From positions 168,639 through 232,638 of the forward strand of contig NZ_JAJAVE010000002.1 of assembly GCF_020532675.1 (NCBI RefSeq): a stretch of DNA of 64,000 nt, given 5' to 3'. The translations under genes and the position numbers were made by a program. The stretch comes from Methylobacillus gramineus. Its GTDB lineage: Bacteria > Pseudomonadota > Gammaproteobacteria > Burkholderiales > Methylophilaceae. Below the pieces are notes generated by a model. It had not been told where the DNA came from. It saw only the letters and a list, made by a program, of their open reading frames with translations, and did no database searches. Numbering within the stretch: position 1 is the stretch's first letter; the number at the start of each line of letters is the position of its first letter. Below are positions 8,050 to 17,252 of the stretch, piece by piece.

Positions 8050-9144
8050 TTGAATAGGTTTGCCAGGGCAAAAACCATACTGAGCCGCCTGCCTTATGGC
8101 GGCTTTGTTCTTGCTCTGGTGTTGTCATTGCTGGTGCATCTGCTGTTTTTCAGCGGCGAGTATTGGCAGCTGCCCAGCCTGGATTTTGCCAAGGAGCAGT
8201 CTGAGCGGCAGTGGGTGCACTTGCAGGCGATTGCGCCATCCAAACCGGTATCGAGCAGCAAGCAGCCAAGCAAGCCCAAGCCTGCGCCAGCAGCCAAAAC
8301 ACAGCCAGCGCCTTTGCCCCAGCCCGAGACGCCAGTTGAGACAACAGCGCCAGCCGTCACCGAGCCGACAGAGCCGGTGGCTGCGGTGAATGAAACCCAG
8401 CCAATAGAGGATCAGCAGCCAGAGGCCGAGACTGCGGTGGCGATGGAGGCAGACAATGCCTCGGATGAAGCCGGGCTGGCGCATGATGTCCCTGCATTCA
8501 GCTATGTTGATACCGAGTTTGAGGTATTGCGCGGGATTGATGGCAGCAAGGTTGGCGTGACCCATATCAGCTACAAGGTGCTGGATGGTCAGCGCTATGT
8601 ATTAACGAGTATTACCGAGCCCAAGGGGCTCGCATCATTGGTGGTTGCGGGAAAGTTACTTCAGATCAGCGAAGGAGCTGTGACGGAACAAGGCCTGCAG
8701 CCGGATCATTTTTCCTATCAATTTGGCAAGAGCGCCAGTAAGCTGCAAGAAGCTAGGTTTGACTGGGTAAATGCCAAACTGAGCCTGGCAACTGCCAAAG
8801 GCGTGAAGGTGGTGGATTTGCCGCCTGCCACTCAAGATCTGCTGAGCTTTATGTACCAGTTTGTGTTTGTCCCGCCTTTGGAGCAGTTACAGCTGAATGT
8901 GACTAACGGCAAGAAGCTGAGCATGTATGTGTATAGCTTTGATGGTGAGGAAACGCTGAAAACCGAGGCCGGTATGATCAACACCTTGCATCTGGTGAAG
9001 ACCGGCCAGGAAGGCAGCGAGAAGACAGAATTATGGCTGGCAGTGGATTATCACTACCTGCCGGTTAAAATGCGTAAGACTGAAGAGGATGGCAGCGTGA
9101 TTGAGCAGCTGGTTGTCCGTATATCGACCGATTTATTGAAGTGA
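8050..9144 (+). CDS. Membrane-anchored DUF3108 protein with proline-rich linker
   Basis: A 364-residue product read from a TTG start. One membrane helix (about residues 17-35, FVLALVLSLLVHLLFF) is followed by a Pro/Lys/Ala- then Glu-rich linker of about 85 residues, very like the N-terminal half of TonB, and then a DUF3108 domain from about residue 150. That domain repeats the landmarks of the preceding protein: GLQPDHFSYQF, ARFDWVNAKL, QDLLSFMYQFVF and DYHYLPVKMRKTEEDG. The linker could span the periplasm. Function unknown; the tandem pair suggests duplication followed by a change in anchoring. Confidence 0.85.
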   Translation: MNRFARAKTILSRLPYGGFVLALVLSLLVHLLFFSGEYWQLPSLDFAKEQSERQWVHLQAIAPSKPVSSSKQPSKPKPAPAAKTQPAPLPQPETPVETTAPAVTEPTEPVAAVNETQPIEDQQPEAETAVAMEADNASDEAGLAHDVPAFSYVDTEFEVLRGIDGSKVGVTHISYKVLDGQRYVLTSITEPKGLASLVVAGKLLQISEGAVTEQGLQPDHFSYQFGKSASKLQEARFDWVNAKLSLATAKGVKVVDLPPATQDLLSFMYQFVFVPPLEQLQLNVTNGKKLSMYVYSFDGEETLKTEAGMINTLHLVKTGQEGSEKTELWLAVDYHYLPVKMRKTEEDGSVIEQLVVRISTDLLK

Positions 9145-9148
9145 GTGT

Positions 9149-10417
9149 ATGAATCAAAACTTGTTAAGACTGGCCGGCGTGGTGTTGGCTGATGTATTGG
9201 GTACTAGCGGACCGGCAGATGCCAAGCTGGGTAGCTTGTTCCGTGAGCATCGTGATTTGGGCACCAAGGACCGCGCTTTGATAGCCGAGTCGGTGTATGG
9301 GGTGCTGCGACGCAAGGCTTTTCTGGCTTATGTGGCAGATAGTGAAGACCCGCGCCGTTTATTGGTGGCATGGATTGTGCGTGTTCAAGGTACCAGCCTG
9401 AGAGAGCTGGACGAAGTGTTGAATAAGCAGCAGAAAGAGTGGGCGCAGGAGATCAAGGCCAAGTCTACAGAAGATATGCCCTTGTCCATACAGGCTGATC
9501 TGCCAGAATGGTTGTGGGAGCGTTTGCAGCAAGAGTATGGGCAGGAAGAGGCCCTGGCGATTGCCCGCAGCATGCACAAGCCAGCCAGCCTGGATTTGCG
9601 CGTTAATCTGGTCAAGAGTAATCGGGAGGAAGTATTGGCACGTTTTTCCGGTGAAAAAACTGATGCCGCAATCACGCCTTACTCCCCCACTGGCATTCGT
9701 ATGCCGCAACGTATGTCGATCAATCGCCATCCATTCTTTATGGATGGCAAGATTGAGGTACAGGATGAAGGTAGCCAGCTACTGGCCCAGCTGGTGGCCC
9801 CCAGACGCGGTGAAATGATCGCGGATTTCTGTGCAGGTGCAGGCGGCAAGACCTTGGCATTGGGCGCACTGATGCGCAATACCGGCAGACTGTATGCATT
9901 TGATGTATCGGAAAGACGGTTGCAGAATCTGGGGCAGCGCCTGAAACGTTCGGGCTTGTCCAATTTGCATAGCCAGCTGATTAGTAGTGAGAAGGACCCC
10001 AAACTCAAACGCCTGAATGGCAAGTTTGATCGTGTGCTGGTTGATGCGCCTTGTAGTGGTCTGGGTACCTTGCGTCGCAATCCTGACCTGAAATGGAAAC
10101 AGACGGAGCAGGATGTGGCGGAGTTGACTGCCAAGCAGGCGGCGATATTGGCGCGTGCTGCCAAGCTGGTCAAGGCGGGTGGCAAGCTGGTTTATGCCAC
10201 ATGCAGTTTGTTGCAGGAAGAAAACGAACAGCTGGCCGAAGCATTTCTGGCTGCGCATCCGCAATTCACGCTGGTGGATGCCAGTGAAATCCTCGCCCAG
10301 CAGCAGATTGATCTTAACACCGGGAAGTACCTGAAACTATTGCCGCATCTGCACCAGACCGATGGTTTTTTTGCTGCCGTGTTTGAGCATGTTGCCGTCG
10401 ATGCCCCTGCTAGCTAA
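9149..10417 (+). CDS. rsmB: RsmB-family (NOL1/NOP2/Sun) 16S rRNA cytosine-C5 methyltransferase
   Basis: This SAM-dependent enzyme should methylate a cytosine of 16S rRNA (C967 in Escherichia coli). The 422-residue product has an N-terminal NusB-like RNA-binding part (about 1-140), then the methyltransferase fold: motif I DFCAGAGGKTLALG near 227, the catalytic-release motif VDAPCSGLGTLRRNPDLKW near 297-315, and the nucleophile motif YATCSLLQEENE near 350. Both Cys of the pair (PC and TC) are present. It starts 4 bp after the DUF3108 gene and is probably in the same transcript. Confidence 0.92.
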   Translation: MNQNLLRLAGVVLADVLGTSGPADAKLGSLFREHRDLGTKDRALIAESVYGVLRRKAFLAYVADSEDPRRLLVAWIVRVQGTSLRELDEVLNKQQKEWAQEIKAKSTEDMPLSIQADLPEWLWERLQQEYGQEEALAIARSMHKPASLDLRVNLVKSNREEVLARFSGEKTDAAITPYSPTGIRMPQRMSINRHPFFMDGKIEVQDEGSQLLAQLVAPRRGEMIADFCAGAGGKTLALGALMRNTGRLYAFDVSERRLQNLGQRLKRSGLSNLHSQLISSEKDPKLKRLNGKFDRVLVDAPCSGLGTLRRNPDLKWKQTEQDVAELTAKQAAILARAAKLVKAGGKLVYATCSLLQEENEQLAEAFLAAHPQFTLVDASEILAQQQIDLNTGKYLKLLPHLHQTDGFFAAVFEHVAVDAPAS

Positions 10418-10429
10418 GGATCTATAACG

Positions 10430-11689
10430 ATGAAACTCCCCAGCCTGAATACCCAAATATTGCTTGGTGCCTTGTTTGGTGTATTGCTGGGGTTGTTATT
10501 GGGCAGCCTGGAGGCAGGTTCCAGCGTGCGAGAAGCCGGGTTCTATGCAAGCACCATTGCTGGCGGCGTATTTGTTGGCCTGCTGAAAATGGTGCTGGTT
10601 CCTTTGTTGTTTACTTCGATTGTGGTCGGTGTTGCCAACCTGCAAGAACACAAGCAGATGCACAAAGTCTGGGTGTCTACGTTGGTGTTCTTCAGTATTT
10701 CCATGGCGATTGCTGTGCTGTTGGGGCTGGTGGCGACCAATATCTTCAGCCCTGGTGCGGGTATGCATCTGGGTATGTTTGCCGATGCAATGAAGGAGTT
10801 TCAGACTGAAAAACTAACCGTCGGTGAGTTCTTCTCTCATTTCATTCTTGGCCTGTTCCAGAACCCTTTTACCTCGTTGGCACAAAGCAATGTACTGGCA
10901 GTGGTCATCTTTGCGCTGTTCGTCGGTATTGCGCTGGTGATTGGCGGTAGCCGTTACCGTAATTTTCTGGTGCTGATACAGGAAGCGTTTGATCTGGTGA
11001 TGATGATTGTCGGCTGGATCATGCGTCTGGCACCGTTTGGTATCATGGCGCTACTCACCAAGCTGGTAGCGACGCAGGATGTCACGCTGTTTGCCAGCAT
11101 GGGCAAGTTCATGGCTGTGGTCATCGGCATTACGCTGGTGCATGGCGTGATTGTTCTGCCCAGCATGTTGTATATGATCACGCGAGTAACACCCTGGCAG
11201 TTCTGGAAAGGCGCACGTGAGGCACTGGTGACTGCATTTGCCACCAGCTCCAGTTCTGCGACCTTGCCAGTGACTCTGCGTTGCACCGAGCAGCATCTGC
11301 ATGTGCGCCGTGAGATCGCGGGTTTTGTGGTGCCATTGGGGGCAACCATCAATATGGATGGGACTGCGCTGTATGAAGCTTCTGCTGCGCTGTTTATCGC
11401 GAATCTGGTAGGGGTGGAACTTAATCTGGCTCAGCAACTCATAGTGTTTTTCATGGCGATGATTGCCTCGGTCGGTGCGCCAGGTATTCCGAGTGCCGGC
11501 ATGGTGACCATGGTCATGGTGTTGCAGTCCGTGGGTTTGCCAGCAGAAGCAATCGCCATTTTGTTGCCTATAGACCGTTTGCTGGATACCTTACGCACCA
11601 CGGTGAATGTGGAAGGCGACATGATAGGCAGCTTGATTGTGCAGGAAATTGTAAAAACTTCTGCGCCAGGAGCTGTTTCCGGCAGGTGA
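10430..11689 (+). CDS. Dicarboxylate/amino acid:cation symporter (DAACS/GltP-DctA family)
   Basis: A 419-residue inner-membrane transporter of the glutamate/C4-dicarboxylate family, driven by H+ or Na+. It has the expected eight helices plus the two re-entrant hairpins; the serine-rich first hairpin ATSSSSATLPVTL lies near 265-277 and the substrate/ion motif NMDGTALYE near 306. The second hairpin VGAPGIPSAG is at about 344-353. Motifs do not separate glutamate, aspartate and C4-dicarboxylates, so the substrate is left open. The gene begins 12 bp after rsmB. The following 255 bp belong to the azurin leader. Confidence 0.9.
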   Translation: MKLPSLNTQILLGALFGVLLGLLLGSLEAGSSVREAGFYASTIAGGVFVGLLKMVLVPLLFTSIVVGVANLQEHKQMHKVWVSTLVFFSISMAIAVLLGLVATNIFSPGAGMHLGMFADAMKEFQTEKLTVGEFFSHFILGLFQNPFTSLAQSNVLAVVIFALFVGIALVIGGSRYRNFLVLIQEAFDLVMMIVGWIMRLAPFGIMALLTKLVATQDVTLFASMGKFMAVVIGITLVHGVIVLPSMLYMITRVTPWQFWKGAREALVTAFATSSSSATLPVTLRCTEQHLHVRREIAGFVVPLGATINMDGTALYEASAALFIANLVGVELNLAQQLIVFFMAMIASVGAPGIPSAGMVTMVMVLQSVGLPAEAIAILLPIDRLLDTLRTTVNVEGDMIGSLIVQEIVKTSAPGAVSGR

Positions 11690-11781
11690 TTGTGTATAAA
11701 ATTAGCGCCTGCTGTCATCCACTCCGGTAAAGATGCGTTAATGATCATGTAGGTGCTACTGGAAAAGAAGATGAATTTAAT

Positions 11782-11796
11782 TGATAATGTTTCTCA
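11782..11796. promoter_or_regulatory. Fur-box-like inverted repeat upstream of azurin
   Basis: TGATAATGTTTCTCA matches 13 of 15 bases of the 7-1-7 Fur consensus tGATAATgATTATCa and has 5 of 7 symmetric pairs. It lies about 150 bp before the azurin start and about 95 bp after the symporter stop, in an AT-rich stretch that also holds TATAAT (11799-11804 region). Binding by Fur is inferred from the match only. Confidence 0.4.
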
Positions 11797-11909
11797 ATTA
11801 TAATTTGGGATAATAAGCAATGTTCCTGTGCAGCCCTGATGCATAGGCGCATAAAAGACCAAAAGCGGTAGTTTGTGTAGTAGTAATGAAAAGAGAAGTT
11901 CTATAACAC

Positions 11910-11923
11910 AGGCAATATTGCCT
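11910..11923. promoter_or_regulatory. Perfect 14-bp palindrome in the azurin leader
   Basis: AGGCAATATTGCCT reads the same on both strands. It ends 21 bp before the azurin ATG, just upstream of the GAGGGAAG ribosome site. It could be an operator or a short hairpin in the messenger leader; the partner is unknown. Confidence 0.4.
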
Positions 11924-11944
11924 AATTAGATGAGGGAAGTAATT

Positions 11945-12394
11945 ATGAAATCCAGCAAAATCGTAGCTCTGTTGTTTGCTTCATTATTCTCAGGTTCTGT
12001 ACTAGCAGCAGGCTGCTCTGTTGATGTTGAAGCCAACGATGCGATGCAGTACAACACCAAGAACATTGACATTGAAAAGAGCTGTAAAGACTTCACAATC
12101 AATTTGAAGCACACAGGTTCCTTGCCTAAGAACGTCATGGGTCACAACCTGGTGATCACCAAGACTGCCGATTTCAAGGCTGCAATGAACGACGGTGTAG
12201 CTGCTGGTGAAGCAGGCAACTTCGTTAAGGCTGGTGATGCTCGCGTTGTTGCTCACACCAAGCTGGTTGGCGGCGGTGAGAAAGACAGCGTTAAGGTTGA
12301 CGTAAGCAAACTGGCTGCAGGCGAGAAGTACACATTCTTCTGTTCCTTCCCTGGCCACGCTACCATGATGCGCGGAACTGTGACGGTTAAATAA
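11945..12394 (+). CDS. azu: Azurin (blue copper protein)
   Basis: A periplasmic type-1 copper electron carrier; in related methylotrophs azurins accept electrons from methylamine dehydrogenase. The start is MKSSKIV at 11945, with GAGGGAAG upstream. A signal peptide is cut near VLA-AGC (about residue 20), leaving about 129 residues. The ligands are all present: His in VMGHNLV, then Cys, His and Met in [13 protein letters not shown] with the Cys-x4-His-x3-Met spacing of azurin. The second disulfide Cys pair (GCSVDV, KSCKDF) is also there. Codons are strongly biased to GCT and AAG, as in highly expressed genes. It is a single-gene unit bounded by a terminator. Confidence 0.96.
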   Translation: MKSSKIVALLFASLFSGSVLAAGCSVDVEANDAMQYNTKNIDIEKSCKDFTINLKHTGSLPKNVMGHNLVITKTADFKAAMNDGVAAGEAGNFVKAGDARVVAHTKLVGGGEKDSVKVDVSKLAAGEKYTFFCSFPGHATMMRGTVTVK

Positions 12395-12435
12395 ATCAAT
12401 GACAGCTTGGCTGTCGATTGAAGTCACATAAAAAA

Positions 12436-12458
12436 GGGCAGCTTACGCTGCCCTTTTT
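12436..12458 (+). terminator. Bidirectional terminator between azurin and porin genes
   Basis: GGGCAGC (12436-12442) pairs with GCTGCCC (12447-12453) around TTAC, followed by five T and preceded by six A, so it can end the azurin transcript on the + strand and the porin transcript on the - strand. Confidence 0.9.
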
Positions 12459-12488
12459 GTTTGCCTGATGAGGTTATGCTCAGCAGCG

Positions 12489-13913
12489 TTAAAAGTCGAA
12501 CTGGGCACGCGCAGTCAAGGCTTTCTCCTCATCCGCACTGCCAGTGAGCCCAGTGTTGGATTTGATGTAAGTCGCTTCACCGCCCTTGAATTTGGTATCG
12601 ACGAAATCCAGCATGACACGCGTATTGGGATTCAGAATCCACTGCACACCGGCAGTCCATGCGTGGGCGCCAGTGGGCGATCCGGCGGCTACATTGCCTG
12701 AACCAGCAGGACCTGAGTCCGCTGCAAAATCACTGCCATCAAAGTCGGAGTAGCGCAGACTGAGTAATACAGCCCCGGTGCCGGGGGTATTCCAGTCAAA
12801 GTTGCTCTTGGGATTGATCCGGCCAAATACGCCTGCGCTGGTATAGGCATCGGCAAAACTTTCTCCGGTCACCAACCAGCTCGCTGCGGCATACCATGAC
12901 TTGATATTCTTGTCGTAAGCCTGGTGCAGGTTGGTTTTGCCATCGTAGTTGTGTTTCATCCACTCGGATTGAATCTTGAATGAGCCTTGTGCAACAGCTG
13001 CCTCAATACCGTAACGGGTGCGCCTTAATTCATCATCCTGGTCGAAGGTGAATTTGGTTGGTGTGAAGAAGGTTATGCCCCTGGCCTCTGTCCTGCCGCT
13101 AGCTGCATTGACCTGTACGGGGGAAATATCTCCACGGGAGAAATCTGCTCCCAGGTGGTAAACCGCATTTTTGCTCCCCATCAACTCGGCAAGGTTAACA
13201 GTAGCCCGCCCGATAATATCCAGTCCCTCAGCAGAGTTATCCGTGTTGCTATTATTCTTGCCCCGGCCTGTAGAGGCCGCGAGGCCATAAGAAACGCCCT
13301 TGGCAGGATTGCCGAAGACCATGGCACCACGCTCCTTGCCTGGAGTGAGTGAGTCCAGCAGGGCCCGTTCCTGGAATTCCGTGAAGATGTCGCTGGTATC
13401 CTGTTCCAGGCCAAACGGCATCTTGAACTGGCCCACGCGGAAGCGGGCCTGGTTCCACCAGTTAATGCCAAAATAGGCTTCATCCAGCGCACTGCCTCCG
13501 CCTGCCTGGCCAAAATCTGCTGTGATATTGAAATCGTAGTATTTGTAAAACTTGCCTTGCATGGTCATGAAGGCACGGCGGATATCGAAGGTATCTGCGC
13601 TTTGGGCTTCGTGCTTGTCAAAATGCCGGTAATCGGCCTGGATACGCCCATCAAAACTGACAAACTGTGTCTTGTCCGCTGACTCAAAACGGATGCCATC
13701 CTTGAACACTGGCCTGATATCGGATTTATGTTCCTCTTCACTCACCAGATTTTCATTTTTTCGCCGCTGCGTGATTTGTGCACCTTCGTCCTTGGTGAGC
13801 ACCCCTTTTGAGATCAGCATTTCAAGAATATCGTCAGTTGAGTCTGCCATGGCTGGGCCAGCGGTGATCAAGAATGATCCCAACACCAAAGGGTAAAAAT
13901 AACGCAATTCCAT
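12489..13913 (-). CDS. OprP/OprO-type outer membrane porin
   Basis: A 474-residue outer-membrane beta-barrel of the phosphate-selective porin O/P family. The start is MELRYFY at 13913, with TGGAGA upstream; a signal peptide ends near AMA-DS. Residues about 27-65 form a Lys/Glu-rich segment (EMLISKGVLTKDEGAQI) often seen before such barrels. The barrel has repeated aromatic-alternating strands, the motif FRVGQFKMPFGLEQ near 145 and the C-terminal TARAQFDF ending in Phe, the outer-membrane sorting signal. Despite the family name, the substrate (phosphate, polyphosphate or other anions) cannot be read from sequence, and no pst/pho gene is nearby. Confidence 0.88.
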   Translation of the reverse strand: MELRYFYPLVLGSFLITAGPAMADSTDDILEMLISKGVLTKDEGAQITQRRKNENLVSEEEHKSDIRPVFKDGIRFESADKTQFVSFDGRIQADYRHFDKHEAQSADTFDIRRAFMTMQGKFYKYYDFNITADFGQAGGGSALDEAYFGINWWNQARFRVGQFKMPFGLEQDTSDIFTEFQERALLDSLTPGKERGAMVFGNPAKGVSYGLAASTGRGKNNSNTDNSAEGLDIIGRATVNLAELMGSKNAVYHLGADFSRGDISPVQVNAASGRTEARGITFFTPTKFTFDQDDELRRTRYGIEAAVAQGSFKIQSEWMKHNYDGKTNLHQAYDKNIKSWYAAASWLVTGESFADAYTSAGVFGRINPKSNFDWNTPGTGAVLLSLRYSDFDGSDFAADSGPAGSGNVAAGSPTGAHAWTAGVQWILNPNTRVMLDFVDTKFKGGEATYIKSNTGLTGSADEEKALTARAQFDF

Positions 13914-14117
13914 TATTGAATCTCCAGTTGAGAGCATGCCCGTGAACGGGGATGCAATGAGCCGGAATTATTGCGATCATTTATGACAGTTACGTGGCAG
14001 AAAGGGCCGGTTTTGGCTAAATAGGACTATAAAAAGCCTATTTTTACAGTGATTTACAAATACAAAAAATACACATTAAATCAAGATCAAGGTTGCAAGT
14101 GGCTTATTGCCGGGGAG

Positions 14118-14149
14118 AGCGAGACGTCAATTCGGTATGACGCCTCGCT
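14118..14149. repeat. Inverted repeat at the end of the RND operon
   Basis: AGCGAGACGTCA (14118-14129) faces TGACGCCTCGCT (14138-14149) with one mismatch in 12 pairs and an 8-base loop. It lies just past the stop of the - strand RND gene. There is no T-run, so it may protect the 3' end or be a factor-dependent stop rather than a classical terminator. Confidence 0.4.
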
Positions 14150-14159
14150 TGCAGGTGGG

Positions 14160-17100
14160 TTAACGGGGCGGTAGGTATTTACTGACACCATGCATGATGA
14201 GTGAATAGGCGGCAGGCACCACCACCAAGGTGAGCAGCGTGGAGGAGATCATGCCGCCAATCACGGCGACCGATAATGGCCCATTGGTTTCGGCACCCGC
14301 GCCCAGACCAAAGGCTGCTGGCAGCAAGGCCAGAATGATGGTGAGCGAAGTCATCAGCACCGGGCGAAGCCGGACCGGGCAGGCCTCACGCAAGGCCTGA
14401 TCAATATCCTTCCCCTGTTCCCGTAGCTGATTGGTCAGGTCGATAAGCAGGATGGAGTTCTTGGCGACCAGGCCGATCAGCAATACCAGGCCTATCATGG
14501 AGAAAATATTGAGCGAGTTGCCTGTTAACCAGAGCGCGAACACACCTCCAATGATAGCCAATGGTTGGGCCAGCATGATGATCAGGGGCTGCAGGAAGGA
14601 ATTGAACTGACTGGCCAGCACCATATAGAGCAGGACCAGCGCCAGGGAAAAGGCAAAAATCATGTTCTTGATGGTTTTCTGCATTTCCTCGGCCTGGCCG
14701 AGCAGGTTCAGTTTATAGCCGGGTGGCAGCATGTCCTCGCTGTAGCTTTTGACTAGGTCCACCGCATTCCCCAAGGGCATGATCGGGTTGGAATACAGGC
14801 TGGCAGAATACTGCAGGTCAAAACGACTGATCACGGCGGCCCCAAGCTCTTGCTTGAAGGTGGCAACGCTATCAAGTCGCACCAGCTCTCCTGTACCACT
14901 ACGTAGATAAATTTTCTTCAGGTCGTCCGGATGTAACAGGCTGCCCTCTTTGGCCTTGAGGCGGATGTCATAACGCTGACCATCACCTGGTTCATCATTA
15001 AAGCTGGCAACATCAATACCTCCGGTATACAGATTGAGGGCGGTGGCAATATCCAGGGCAGAGAGTCCGAGGCTGGCGGCGCGAACCCGATCTACCTTCA
15101 TGGAAAGTTGTGGCAAGTCCAGGTCCATATCCAGATCCACCTTGCCCATGCCCGGGGTATTGGCCAGTTTGCGTTGCAGGGCTTGTCCGAGTTCGCTGAC
15201 CTGGATCAGGTTGGGGCCGGTCACATTAAACTGCAGTTTCTCTGAGCGCTGACCGCCTATGAGCGCCACTGGGACTGGAAATGCACGGATACCGGGGATC
15301 TCGTCCAGTTCTTCGCGCATTTTCTTGATCAGCGTTTGCTGACTCATGCTGCGCTCATATCTTTCTTTAAGCCTGATGCTGGTGGTTCCCTTATTTACCT
15401 GTCCTTGAGCGCCTACGCCGATAGTCGTGAAGTAACTGGCGATCTCAGACTCATGGCGTTGCAACATCTCTTCAATTTTCTGCAAACGGTCATTGGTGTA
15501 TTCCAGGCTTGAGCCTAGAGGTGTGCGGAACGAGATCAGGAAGCGACTTTCGTCCGAGTCCGGAATAAACTCCTTTTGCACCTTGCCGAAGAAAATGGTG
15601 CTGGCAGCGACTACCAGTAAGGTCAGCAGCATGACTTTCCAGCGATGCCGCAGTGTCCAGCCTAGCCAGCGTGAATAGGTGTTATCCATACTGAGGAAGA
15701 TGGCCTGCAGCCAGCGATAGAAGCGGCCTTGTGATGCATGCTCATGTGCCTGCAAGTAGCGTGAGCAGAGCATGGGCGTCAGGGTCAGTGACACCATGAG
15801 GGAAACCAGTACCCCAAACGTGACGACAACGGCAAAGGATTTGAAGAATTTGCCGATGATGCCATCCATGAAAATCACCGGTGCAAAAATACAAACCAGC
15901 GAGAATGTCGCCGCAATCACGGCAAAAGCCACTTCGCGGCTGCCCGCAATGGCAGCAGCTCTGGACAGCTCACGATAGTTGGTGGTGCTGCCTGCTTCTG
16001 CGGTTTTCATGCTCAGGTGGCGATGTATGTTTTCCAGCACCACAATGGCGTCATCCACTACCACCCCGATCAGCAGCAGCAAGGCAAGCAAGGTCATGGT
16101 ATTGAAGGTGAAGCCGGAGAAATACATGACGGCTACCGAGCCCAGCAGTGACACCGGGATTGCCGTGGCAATGATGAGTGTGGAGCGGATGGAACGCAGG
16201 AACAGCCAGACGATGAAGGCCGCCAGCAGCGTGCCTTCAAGCAAGTGCTCTTGCAGGGCGTGTACGATTTCCTGGATGAACAAGGCATCGTTGGTGGAAA
16301 TATCCAGTGTCATGCCGGGCGGCAGATTAGGACGGATATCGCTATCCAGCCTGCGCATGACTTCGTCAATAATGGCAACGGTATTGGCATTGGAGACTTT
16401 GACGATACCCAGTCCGACCGCGGGTTTGCCCATGTAACGACCCAGCTGGCGGTAATCTGCAATGCCATCTTCTATCTCTGCCACATCCTGCAGCTTGATG
16501 GCTGCCCCATCGCGATAAGCCACCACCATGCTGGCAAGATCGCGGGCATTATGGAATTCAAGATCCAGCTTCATCAGGTATTCAGATTTATCGCCCACCA
16601 GAAAGCCACCGGGCAATTGCACATGCTCGCGGTTGAAGGCGCCTATGAGATCAGTGGCAGCCAGGTTGTAAGCAGCCATGCGCTCGGGCAGGACATTGAC
16701 GCGTATGGTGCGGTCACGACGACCGCCCAGGCGTACCTCGCCAATCCCGTTGATGGTTTCTAGTTTCTTTTTCAGTACGTTAAAACCATACATATTGATC
16801 TGCTGCGTGGTGCGGTCCCCGCGCAATGCCAGCCACATGATGGGCTGTGCATTGGTTTCCACCTTTTGTACCTGCGGCGGATCGGTATCATCAGGCAGGC
16901 GACGTAACACCTGATTGACCTTGGATTGCACTTCGTTATAGGCAACGTCGATATTTTTTTCCAGGTCAAAAGTGATGGTGATGACCGAAACACCAGGGGA
17001 AGAGGAGGACTGTATGTGCTCAATTCCCGGCGTGGTGTTGACCGAGGATTCGATAATGCTGGTAATGCTGGCGTCGACGATGTCAGGGTTGGCGCCCTTG

Positions 17101-17252
17101 AAGGTGGTCGTGATGGAAATAATCGGGAATTCAATATAAGGCAGCCGGTCAACGCCGATGCGCTGATAGCTGATGATGCCCAGTAACACCAGTAGCCCGG
17201 AGACCATCCACGCCAGTACGTGGCGCTTGATTGAGATTTCAGGCAAGGTCAT
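14160..17252 (-). CDS. RND-family efflux transporter, inner-membrane pump subunit
   Basis: A 1030-residue proton-driven exporter of the AcrB/MdtB (HAE1) type that would work in a tripartite pump. It has the N-terminal helix, two large periplasmic loops and two groups of transmembrane helices. Proton-relay residues are seen in LLLIGVVVDDAIVVLENI (the two Asp of TM4, near 400), and LVAKNSILLIDLTNQ marks TM10. It overlaps the membrane-fusion gene by 4 bp (ATGA). No TolC-type outer-membrane gene follows, so a channel must come from elsewhere. The substrate is unknown; multidrug or solvent export is the family's usual role. Confidence 0.92.
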   Translation of the reverse strand: MTLPEISIKRHVLAWMVSGLLVLLGIISYQRIGVDRLPYIEFPIISITTTFKGANPDIVDASITSIIESSVNTTPGIEHIQSSSSPGVSVITITFDLEKNIDVAYNEVQSKVNQVLRRLPDDTDPPQVQKVETNAQPIMWLALRGDRTTQQINMYGFNVLKKKLETINGIGEVRLGGRRDRTIRVNVLPERMAAYNLAATDLIGAFNREHVQLPGGFLVGDKSEYLMKLDLEFHNARDLASMVVAYRDGAAIKLQDVAEIEDGIADYRQLGRYMGKPAVGLGIVKVSNANTVAIIDEVMRRLDSDIRPNLPPGMTLDISTNDALFIQEIVHALQEHLLEGTLLAAFIVWLFLRSIRSTLIIATAIPVSLLGSVAVMYFSGFTFNTMTLLALLLLIGVVVDDAIVVLENIHRHLSMKTAEAGSTTNYRELSRAAAIAGSREVAFAVIAATFSLVCIFAPVIFMDGIIGKFFKSFAVVVTFGVLVSLMVSLTLTPMLCSRYLQAHEHASQGRFYRWLQAIFLSMDNTYSRWLGWTLRHRWKVMLLTLLVVAASTIFFGKVQKEFIPDSDESRFLISFRTPLGSSLEYTNDRLQKIEEMLQRHESEIASYFTTIGVGAQGQVNKGTTSIRLKERYERSMSQQTLIKKMREELDEIPGIRAFPVPVALIGGQRSEKLQFNVTGPNLIQVSELGQALQRKLANTPGMGKVDLDMDLDLPQLSMKVDRVRAASLGLSALDIATALNLYTGGIDVASFNDEPGDGQRYDIRLKAKEGSLLHPDDLKKIYLRSGTGELVRLDSVATFKQELGAAVISRFDLQYSASLYSNPIMPLGNAVDLVKSYSEDMLPPGYKLNLLGQAEEMQKTIKNMIFAFSLALVLLYMVLASQFNSFLQPLIIMLAQPLAIIGGVFALWLTGNSLNIFSMIGLVLLIGLVAKNSILLIDLTNQLREQGKDIDQALREACPVRLRPVLMTSLTIILALLPAAFGLGAGAETNGPLSVAVIGGMISSTLLTLVVVPAAYSLIMHGVSKYLPPR

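Noticed and set aside
14076..14092. FNR-like TTGAT-N4-ATxxA upstream of the porin on the - strand
   Set aside because: Only one half-site is good and it lies about 165 bp before the gene start.
16245..16763. Long open frames opposite the RND pump gene
   Set aside because: Antisense shadows of a well-supported gene, with no family features or ribosome site.
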